Shown here piece after piece: positions 55,897 to 64,000 of a stretch of DNA of 64,000 nt (its first letter is position 1; every line of letters starts with the position of its first letter). This DNA is from Metellina segmentata (lineage: Eukaryota > Arthropoda > Arachnida > Araneae > Tetragnathidae). The stretch is from NCBI GenBank assembly GCA_947359465.1, contig OX375880.1:24380714-24444713 (forward strand), given 5' to 3'. Made by a program: the position numbers and the translations under genes. The notes beneath the pieces are model-generated. The model searched no databases and had not been told where the DNA came from. It saw nothing but the letters and a program-made list of their open reading frames with translations.

Positions 55897-56389
55897 TCTC
55901 TACTATTATAAAATGAAATTTCTGTGTTTATGTGTGTCGGGTATATACGGGGTGCCCTGACGAATTTATGGCATTCACACTAATGAAATTAGGCACACAT
56001 ATAAACGAATTTTTTTGCAATTTTGTATACCAGCCCGATTTTTAAAATTTCATCTAGAAAATTTTATTAATTATTAAATAATTAATACGATATTGAATTA
56101 TTATTTGTTTTCCTCTGAATGGCAACAGTCTTGAATCGGTCTTGCCTCTGATTCAAATTGTGACTGTTAAGTGTGCGTCTATTCACACTGCTGACGCCAG
56201 TAAAACGGTAATAAATTTTTATTAAATTTGTATTGTTTTTAATGCTTTTCTAAAAGCATAATTTTCTTTTTTCTTTGTTTGTTATTGTTAATGTGTTTTT
56301 AAAACTTTTTTCATAAAAGCATAATTACATTTTTCCTTTGTTTCTTATTGTAATTTAAAATCGTAACTAGGCCTTATTTTTTACATTTA

Positions 56390-59150
56390 GGTTCTGTTCA
56401 AACACAATCTATACTCACCAAGCTTCGAAGCCAACGCCTTTATTCAAACCACCGTACTTAAAATCTGTACAAAGCAACCAGTGTCATGTTGGGTGGTCAA
56501 TTTGCCATCATTTAAAGTCACAGTCCAATATTTATTTTTTATCTACATAAATCTGTCCAAACACACGTGTCATATCTGTTGGTACATTTTGTTTCCGTTC
56601 AATAGCATCAACAATACTGTTCAAGGCTTATTTAGGTTTGTATTGATTATTTCACTAATATATCTTTTGTATCCATTATCAATTTTTCTTACTTTTTGTT
56701 TATTGGTTGTGTTGTATTAATATTTTTTTAATTTCACTTATTCTTTTGTTGTTTATAATGTGTTTTTTAAACCACTCTTATTATTTTGTTTTTTATTAAT
56801 ATTTTTTTTTCAGGAATATTTCTTTTTTATCTATTTTAATGTGTACAAACCCAACCATGTAATGTGTGGTTGTAAATTTTGGTTTTGTTTCAAACACACC
56901 ATCCATATTCTTAAAAACTTATTGCCACCACCAAACTGTGTTTTATATTAATGGTAAATTTTTTTTTCTATATTAATCTTTTAGCAATAATTATTTTTAA
57001 AATTTCAGGTTTTTTTGGTTTCTATTAATCATTTCTCAATTTCAGCAATATGTTTTTTTTCTATTCATTTTATCTTTTTTTATCAATTTTTTTTCTCATT
57101 TTTGTGTTTTATTAATATTTTTTTAATTTCAGGTCATCTTTTGCTGTTTATAATGTGTTTTTTATACCACTCTTATTTAGTTTTGTATTACTAATTTTTT
57201 AATTTCAATAATATTTATTTCCTATCTATTTTAATATGTACAAAGCCACATCTGTCATGTCTGGTATAGGTTTGGTTGGGTGTTCAATTTTGCTTCGCTT
57301 TAAACACATCAACAATAATGTTTAAGGCTTATTGACACCACCAATCTGTTCATCCATAAAGCATAAGTCAAATCTGTGCAAAGCCACCACTGTCATGTTT
57401 AAAGGTAAATATGCCATCATCGAAATAAACAATACTAAATCCAGTATTTCTTTTAAGTCACCATCAACATTTTACATGCAATGTTATTGCCACTGTCAAA
57501 TCTTTCCAAACCATCCGTTTTATGTCTGGTTCTAAATCCAATAGCTGTTGCAATAAACCATCAATATTTCCACCAAACTTCAAAGCCAACACCTTCGAGC
57601 CTTATTGCTACCAACAAACTGTGTCTTTTATTAATAGTAATTTTTTTTGTATATTAATCTTTTAGCAATAATTATTTTAAAACATTTTTATAATTTCAGG
57701 TTTTTTTTTGGTTTGTACTAATGATTTCTCAATTTTAGGAATATTTATATTATATCCATTGTATCATTTGTTATTACATTTTTTTCTTATTTTTGTGTTC
57801 TATTAATATTTTTTTAATTTCAGGTATTCTTTTGCTGTTTATAATGTGTTTTTTATACCACTATTATTTAGTTTTGTATTAATATTTTTTTAATTTCAGT
57901 AATATTTCTTTTCTATCTATTTTAATATGTACAAAGCCACATGTGTCATGTCTGGTGGTAAATTTTGATTTGGTTAGATGTTCAATTTTTATTCTGTTTA
58001 AACACATCAACAATAATGTTGAACGCTTATTGCCACCACCAATCTGTTCATCCATAAAGCAAAAGTCAAATCTGTGCAAAGCCACCACTGTCATGTTTAA
58101 AGGTAAATATGCCATCATTAAAACAAAACAATACTAAATGCAGTATTTCTTTTAAGTCACCATCAACATTTTACATGCAATGTTATTGCTACTGTCAAAT
58201 CTTTCCAAACCACCCGTCTTATATCGGCTTCTAAATCCTATTGCTTTTGCAATAAACCATCAACATGTCCACCAAACTTCAAACAAAACACCTTCAAGCC
58301 TTATTGCTACCAACAAACTTCCCATCCATAAAGGCACCATCAAATCTCTCCAAGGCTACCCATGTTATGTCGGGTGCAGGTGGTAACATGCCCGTGTCAT
58401 GTTGTGTCAAAACAGTAACTCATTTTTTACATTTTGGTTCTGTTCAAATACATAATCGATACTGTTTCAGGCTTATTCACACCACCAAACTTCAAATCTG
58501 TACAAAGCCGCCAGTGTTATGTAGGGTGGTACATTTTGCTTTTCTTCAAACACATCAAAAATAATGTTCAAGACTTATTAACACCACCAATCTGTCCATC
58601 CATAAAACCAACGTCAAATCTGTGCAAAGCCACCAGTGTCTGTTGGGTGGTAAAATGGCATCACCCAGTTGCGTATATAGGAGTTTATTTCGGGGGGCAC
58701 CAAATATTCTATAAAGCAATTTAGTATACATCGTACAAATGTATTAATTTTCGGGTAAGCAAACATTCGAAAGCTATTTTGGACTTCAGGATATCAATTT
58801 GAATAAATAATAACAATTCAATATAATTCCAACAACATTTTGAAATTCTCAAATAGTTCCGCCAGGAATACAAATTCGATTTCAAAAAATTCAAAATAAA
58901 AAGTTATTATGATTGAACTAAGTCAAAATTTCGGGAGGGGCCCGGGCCCCCTCGGCCCTCCCCTTATATACGCCCCTGGCATCATCTAAACAAAAATACA
59001 TCAATAAATCCATTGCATTTCAACCCACTATCACCATTTTACATGCAATGTTATTGCCACTGTCAAATCTCTCCAAACCACCAGTCTCAAGTCTGGTTCT
59101 AAATGCAATATCTGTTTTCTACCCACGTTACGTTGCAGTCAGGGTTTGCA
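56390..59150 (+). repeat. Higher-order tandem repeat array
   Basis: A ~0.69-kb unit is repeated (compare ATAATGTGTTTTTTATACCA at about 57152 and 57840, and a shorter related unit at 56756). Within units, a smaller motif recurs: AAATCTGTRCAAAGCCACCA followed by GTGTCATGT..GGTGGTAAAT, at 56463, 57370, 58066, 58495 and 58616, with variants at 57498, 58196, 58345 and 59067. T-rich tracts separate them. No coding evidence. Confidence 0.7.
58666..58978. mobile_element. Short hAT-type MITE
   Basis: Ends CAGTTGCGTATATAGG and (inverted) CAGGGGCGTATATAAGG. Flanks GCATCACC (58658-58665) and GCATCATC (58979-58986) agree at 7 of 8 bases. GGGCCCGGGCCCCCTCGGCC near the right end is typical of a widespread MITE type. 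Confidence 0.75.
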
Positions 59151-59549
59151 GACATGCCCATCCGCAGAACGCCGATAATTTTTTTTTTCATTTCCGCTTT
59201 AATTTTCTGTGCAAATAAATTTCCAGCCAGACCATAAATCTTTTAACTGAAGTCAGTTCTTTTTTCTATCTCCTACACCGTTAAAGATGGAGTAAAAATT
59301 TCAACGGATTTGAAATCTGCGGAAAATTTCAGTTTTAATTGTTACCTAAAAATATAATTTTCTTTTAATAAATATTTTTTTTATTCAATATATCTTCAAC
59401 GAATTTAAAATCATCGGAAAATGTTACATCATATTAATACCTTACATCACGGCGTTGCCCGTGGTATGGTTTGCGGAGCAAACCAACACCATGGGCACGG
59501 GCAACGCCGGGCTAGCCACGCAGTGGCTAGTATTATAATAATTTTACAT

Positions 59550-60350
59550 CAATATTGTAAAGTTTGGCCTCCATTGATTTAGACTTTCAGAAAAACTAAT
59601 TTAATCGGAATATGTTTTCATTCTCATGAATCTTCAAAGAGTTTCAACTGCTTCGTGTTCCTCAAGCAGCTAATAAATTATTCAAATTACATGATGAGGA
59701 GATCGTATATTAGATTGTTCATTCACGTATATATATCAGTAATTATCCTTGAATTTCCAAATAAGTGAGTGATATATTGATTTATTTCAGTCTTTTATGA
59801 TAATAACTTTCTCGTAGTGTTTGTGAAATTAAAAAAACTCAATGGTTACTATGGTGTGTTCGTTATAATTTTATTTAAGTTGACTTACTACAAATTTAAA
59901 TTGCATGCATTAAAAAACATTTTAATTCCGCCTATAAAGAGATCTATCTTTTGAATTTGTTACATTATAGATTATTAAAAAATACCGAATCGTGTGTTTC
60001 TTACAAACGATATCCAATTGATCTTAATGGATTCTTTACTGTTTCTGATATTCATTATATTTTTTTACATTGTTATAGAAATATCCACTTTGTACATATT
60101 CATCGAAAGTTCATTTTTAAGAAGAATGTATTATATTTTCCCAATGAAGTGAAAATTCTAAAATGTTTGATACATGTCTTGCTACTGTAAAAAAAATACA
60201 TCATTTATTTTTCCTTTCAGCAATGCAACTCTCAATTTTTATGAAATAGGAATTTAACTATTAAAACGTTCCTAAAATCAGGTACTAAACTATTTTCTAT
60301 AAATGAAACTAAAGCAGTCTTATGAAATACGTCTTGATCGGGTTGTTACC
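59550..60350. repeat. IR upstream block, IR-3 copy
   Basis: Longest version of the block found before all three IR genes; starts within 20 bp of the Helitron 3' end. Contains an open frame (59951-60190, KRYPIDLNG...NVLYFPNEVK) whose wording is partly conserved upstream of IR-1, though with frame changes, so more likely a relic than a gene. Confidence 0.65.
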
Positions 60351-60359
60351 ATCTAGACC

Positions 60360-60600
60360 TGCACTTCCGTTGTTCAAATTCCATTCTCGTCGTCATTATC
60401 ATAACACCTGAACCGTGGCTCAAATTTGTGAAGTGTTGTCCTCGAATCTTTACATTCAAATTTAATTCCGATACAGAATTCATCCCGATTAAGAATTTAT
60501 GCCGATACAGGATTGATCCGATACAGAATTTATCCCTATTGAGAATTGATCCTTGTCAATTGTGTTGAGCCAGATCGACGTTAATCAACTACCCTCTTAC
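60360..60600 (+). mobile_element. SINE fragment with 17-bp minisatellite, IR-3 upstream
   Basis: CACCTGAACCGTGGCTCAAA, GTGTTGTCCTCGAATCTTTA and GACGTTAATCAACTA match the SINE. Six ~17-bp units at 60452-60552 (for example CCGATACAGAATTTATC). Ends about 30 bp before the IR-3 ATG. Confidence 0.75.
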
Positions 60601-60626
60601 CAAAGAGTTTTGGGAAGAATGCTCCA

Positions 60627-61706
60627 ATGAAGAACCTGATTGTGGCATCTGTAAATACTTCCATCTTCGTTATTAACAAGAATTTCGACGGTCGTACAAT
60701 GCTAATGGGATACGAAGGAAGGTTTCTTCAAGCTATTCTCGACGTCATGGGTCTCGAGTACGAATTGGTCGTTCCGAGCGATCGAGAATGGGGTTCTCTC
60801 AAACAAGATGGAAATTGGTCAGGACTCATCGGCATGGTTCAGAGAGGAGAAGCGGACATGGCCTTCAATATGCTCGCCATAACAGAAAGCCGATGGGATG
60901 CAGTTGACTTCAGTAGTGCCTATACCATCGACGGGTACAGCTTCCCCATACAGAAGTTCCCCAGCCAACAATTTGCTTTAACTCTGTTAAGCCCCTTTGA
61001 CATACCCACGTGGATACTTTTAATCGTTTCCCTAGTCGTCACTGCAGGGGTTCTGAATGTCATCACCTTCAAAGGAAGAGGTTCTTGTGGACACCTCTGC
61101 CTGATACTTCTGGCCTCTGTGTTGCATCAGTCCATGAATGTTGGCAAGAACTCCAAGAAGGTAAATATCCTGCTATCTTCCTGGTGGTTCTTGGCATTGA
61201 TGATATCGTTCAGCTACTCAGCTGTGTTGCTGTCTATCATGATGGTACCTCTTCAAGAGACTCCCATCAAGAACTACCAAGAACTCGCCGAAGCAGTTCG
61301 AAAGAAAACGTTTGGTTGCGCCATACGTAAGGGAACGTCTCTGCTTCCTTACTTTCTTAATTCCAAAGAAGGACATCTGAAGTACATTGGAAAAGCAATC
61401 GACAGCAATAAATGGAGTTACTCGTCGGAAGAAGAGCGACTTTTTTACATAAGAAAGAAATACGTTGAGATACGAAGTACCGTCTTAGCTACGACATTCT
61501 CTGGTAACAGCCTGCTGCATTCGAGTTCAGGACGCAGCGAGGACATCCATACATCACCGATTGGGATAGCGCTGGGGAGGAACTTCTGCTGCAAGAGGAG
61601 GTTGAACACTCTGCTCTCCAGAATCCTGAGTTCTGGTCTTCAAGGGAAATATATTAGCGATCAGGGAATGATCTCGTGGTTGTCGGATCTTAGGGTACGT
61701 CCATAG
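60627..61706 (+). CDS. Ionotropic receptor IR-3, C-terminally truncated by a transposon
   Basis: An open frame of 359 codons, aligned with IR-1 from residue 1. S1 has LEYELVVPSDREWGSLKQDG and AITESRWDAVDFS (ligand Arg90). TM1 is about 129-150, pore loop 153-170, TM3 about 183-208 (FSYSAVLLSIMMVP). S2 ends GLQGKYISDQGMISWLSDL. The last four residues (RVRP) and the TAG come from the terminal repeat of a Harbinger element inserted at TTA (61690-61692). TM4 and the C-terminal tail (about 47 residues) are lost, so channel function is doubtful although the frame is intact. Divergent to IR-2; closest in sequence to IR-2. Confidence 0.8.
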   Translation: MKNLIVASVNTSIFVINKNFDGRTMLMGYEGRFLQAILDVMGLEYELVVPSDREWGSLKQDGNWSGLIGMVQRGEADMAFNMLAITESRWDAVDFSSAYTIDGYSFPIQKFPSQQFALTLLSPFDIPTWILLIVSLVVTAGVLNVITFKGRGSCGHLCLILLASVLHQSMNVGKNSKKVNILLSSWWFLALMISFSYSAVLLSIMMVPLQETPIKNYQELAEAVRKKTFGCAIRKGTSLLPYFLNSKEGHLKYIGKAIDSNKWSYSSEEERLFYIRKKYVEIRSTVLATTFSGNSLLHSSSGRSEDIHTSPIGIALGRNFCCKRRLNTLLSRILSSGLQGKYISDQGMISWLSDLRVRP

Positions 61707-62055
61707 TGCACCGCTTCCAGCTTCCTGCTTTACCGCTTAAACCGCGGCAGTTGCAAACAGCGTTGTAAAACCGCGCGATTCTAGCAGGGAGTGGTTATAG
61801 TGCAACGCGCGTTGGACCGCCTGTCAGTTTGCAACATGGAGCTATCACGTGAGGATCTATTGCAGGGATGGCGAATCTATGACCCGCGGGTCGCACTGGC
61901 CCACGCAGGCTTTTTAAATGACACACGCGTTGATTTTTATAAACTTATTATTTTTCGAACCCTTCTTTTAAAAAACATGAAGAAAATATCAGTGTTAATA
62001 AAAAACTTAAAATTGAAAAAAAACTGCACAAAGGATTTTTATAAAATGTTTCAGA

Positions 62056-63022
62056 CAGGGTGTAAAAAAAGATTGGAATTGGATTTTTTTTAAACGGATT
62101 TTTTTTAAATTTAAATTTCTGTAGTTTCTCAACTGTTTTTACAAAAAAATATATAAATATTTTAAATAAAAAATTGAGTTTGTGACATGGTAAATCAATA
62201 TTTACTTAACATTTGTTCAACTTTAAAACACAAGTTGACATCCTACATAGTTTTTCTTGAGTAAATTACATCTTCATGTTAACAAATTTATCAGTAAGAG
62301 TAAGTGACAGACCTGAACTACAGTGTGATAAGTAGAATAGAGGACAGAGAAACAATCAGACTATAGTAAATTCTAATAATAAAACTGCCGAGCAGCAATA
62401 ATAAATGAATTTTCACCTACTTTTAAATCATATTGGATCTTTCTTTCTTCCTGTTGACATTTTAATGGCTGTGTGAATATGTATATTTCTACTCTTTAAT
62501 CTCTGTTGCACACCACAAGAATAAGCTGAGCCTTAAAAAAACTTTACTTCGAACTGTGTGTTTTTCATTAGCTAATGAAATCAGTCACCCCTTTAGATTA
62601 TAATTTTGAATCAAACTGTTATATACTTCCTTTAAGTGTTTATACTATGAGTGTTGTTAATCAGGAATGTTTATACATTACTCTTCCTGGCATTTAGATT
62701 TATGATGTCATGTGTGTTTACATTACTGTTTCCAGTATATAGTATATTCTAAGTTACAACTGGATGTTGCAATCTTTTATAATATGCAGTAATTGACCCA
62801 GTTCCCTCTTTGCTGGGTGTAGCCATTAGTGCTAAAATCACCACGAGTGAAGAAAGATTAAAGCATTTGACCGCTTCTGTGATTATTCTGTGGTGCTTTT
62901 ACTTGGTTATAAAAATGTGTGTTTAGTTGTGATTTAAATCAGTGATTTAAAAAAAATCATTTGATTAAAATTATGATTTTAATCGTTGATTTAAATCAAG
63001 TGATTTAAATCTTGACACACTG
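62056..63022. mobile_element. hAT MITE, copy 2
   Basis: Ends CAGGGTGTAAAAAAAG and ...TTGACACACTG; flanks GTTTCAGA (62048-62055) and GTTTTAGA (63023-63030), the reverse complement of copy 1's TCTAAAAC with one change. The same insertion event as 26408-27409. Confidence 0.8.
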
Positions 63023-63329
63023 GTTTTAGATTTATTGATTATACATACATAATGCTGTTTTAAAATTTATGTGAATGCCTATTGAGTAGAATATGTAAAT
63101 TTCTAAAATACCGCTTGAGAATGAACACATACTACTAATGGTAAATACTACTAATAAAGACATATTTATTAAGGCCCCGTTCATATGAGGCGCGTAAAAC
63201 GCGCGTTTGGCGAGGCTGGTGAGGTCCCGCTCTACAAGGCCGCTAAGATAGTAACTTGTATTAGTGGTATGGAAATAATAAACGACAATTTGCACAAGTA
63301 TTAGAAGTGGAGTGCCAGTATTCAAGGGA

Positions 63330-64000
63330 TTTTGACATACAACAATGTTCGATGGCTCAGTTCGGGTCAAGTTCTTAATCGGTTTGTCATTTTATAAGAA
63401 GAAATTACGCTCTTTTTGAATGAAAAAAAAAAAATAATAATTTTGACGAATTTTCAAATATAGATTAGTTAAATGATTTTATGTTTTTATGCGACATCAC
63501 TCAGCATTTTAATGAAGTAAATAAAAAAACTTCAAGGAAATGGACAAATTGTTTTAATGATGTTTGAGAATATTAGGATATTTATGACGACACTTGACAT
63601 TTTTACTAGGGATTTGGAAATGAAAATCATGAAATATTTTCCTCAGTTACAAAAACCTTTTCAAAACACAATAACAATGGAAAATACGCTTGACATTCAA
63701 GAAAATGCAATAAAAAATATTTAATGATTATATACAGTAAAAAAAACAAGGCCTTTGAAGATAGATTTAATCAATTTAAAATATGGAAAATGCATTTCAC
63801 TTTATTTTATATCCATACAAAACGAAATTCGAAACAATGGAGTAAAACGAATTTAAGTGGCTGGGTATCCATGATTTAGAAATGGAATTAGAGAAAAGCT
63901 AAGTTAGTTAGAACAGCATAGTTTGGAAAAATATATTTTATAACTTGATTTCCGAAGTAGAAGGGAAAATATATGAAATTAGTGCAAATTAGAATGATCC
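63330..64000 (+). pseudogene. hAT transposase relic, GTF2IRD2/ZBED5 type (copy 2)
   Basis: Frames give CDITQHFNEVNKK, IMKYFPQLQKPFQNT, NKAFEDRFNQFKIWKMHF and related segments, in the order seen in copy 1. Stops and frame changes throughout. A ~120-bp extra stretch at about 63200-63320, absent from copy 1, precedes it. Runs off the window. Confidence 0.6.

Larger units (their letters stand above)
55897..59530 (+). mobile_element. Large Helitron-like element with internal tandem array
   Basis: Begins TCTCTACTATTATAAAATGA and ends GGGCTAGCCACGCAGTGGCT..AG at 59530. The 5' part matches the sister copies (CTGACGAATTTATGGCATTC, ATGAAATTAGGCACACATAT). Units of the ~70-bp motif precede the 3' end (59275-59350, 59390-59445). 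No helicase seen. The span between is occupied by repeats (56390-59150) and a nested hAT MITE. It separates the IR-2 and IR-3 upstream blocks. Confidence 0.6.
61693..64000. mobile_element. Harbinger composite, second copy, runs off the window
   Basis: Starts GGGTACGTCCATAGTGCACC after TTA and reproduces 27769 to about 25550 in reverse, including the hAT end and the nested MITE. The final bases (GCAAATTAGAATGATCC) correspond to about 25553-25569. The far end is not in the window. Confidence 0.75.
61863..64000 (+). mobile_element. hAT element nested in the Harbinger, copy 2 (partial)
   Basis: Left end CAGGGATGGCGAATCTATGA with the adjoining GACCCGCGGGTC is a typical hAT terminus, preceded by ATCTATTG. 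The same junction is at 27606 in copy 1. The other end was not found in either copy. Confidence 0.6.

Noticed and set aside
56390..58680. CRISPR-like array
   Set aside because: Eukaryotic context; repeats are long, diverged and lack uniform unique spacers. They are tandem repeats within a Helitron.
59951..60190. Conserved upstream protein (KRYPIDLNG...) before IR-1 and IR-3
   Set aside because: Frame is not maintained between copies and the segment is absent at IR-2; more likely shared non-coding DNA or an old relic.

Overview
This is a eukaryotic nuclear window: AT-rich, gene-poor, with split genes bounded by GT/AG sites and dense in decayed transposable elements (TEs). The protein families point to an arthropod, most likely a spider: compact ionotropic-receptor (IR) genes without an N-terminal domain, and gypsy, Jockey-like and hAT relics. 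The species is inferred from protein recognition only.

Left part, about 1-19,300: the 3' half of one plus-strand host gene. Four exons (4862-4936, 9950-10160, 15361-15632, 17722-19170) join in frame and encode the end of a RING finger, a complete PHD finger, a basic/serine-rich linker and a long tail. This is the layout of PHRF1 (PHD and RING finger protein 1). Its introns are full of TEs: a nested stack at 1-4685, a long-inverted-repeat element at 5018-6440, a LINE relic, tRNA-derived SINEs and a Helitron-like element.

Middle, about 19,300-43,700: almost no host coding sequence. It holds a TIR element with a 5-bp target duplication, a run of Helitron-like elements, a Harbinger element that itself carries a hAT and a hAT MITE, a near-palindrome of about 1.4 kb at 28.9-30.3 kb, SINEs and a LINE insertion with a 12-bp target duplication. 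One possible host first exon lies on the minus strand at 34.2-34.5 kb. It sits near a promoter-like sequence that recurs inverted at 41.7-41.9 kb.

Right part, about 43,700-61,700: three paralogous IR genes. IR-1 (44315-45532, minus) is intact. IR-2 (52411-53425, minus) is a pseudogene with a frameshift, cut off by a Helitron. IR-3 (60627-61706, plus) is cut off by a Harbinger element whose terminal repeat supplies the stop codon. Each keeps the same upstream block, including a SINE fragment just before the start codon with a 17-bp minisatellite of 2, 6 and 6 units. IR-1 and IR-2 are in tandem; IR-2 and IR-3 are divergent. The spaces between them are filled by two large Helitron-like elements, one with a helicase relic and a near-identical 1.57-kb tandem duplication, the other with a long tandem-repeat array. 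From 61,693 to the end runs a second, inverted copy of the Harbinger composite seen at 25.1-27.8 kb.

The most notable signals are the tRNA-derived SINE family and its fixed place at the IR promoters, the Helitron-like family with a terminal palindrome and a roughly 70-bp internal motif, and the twice-seen Harbinger/hAT/hAT-MITE composite.
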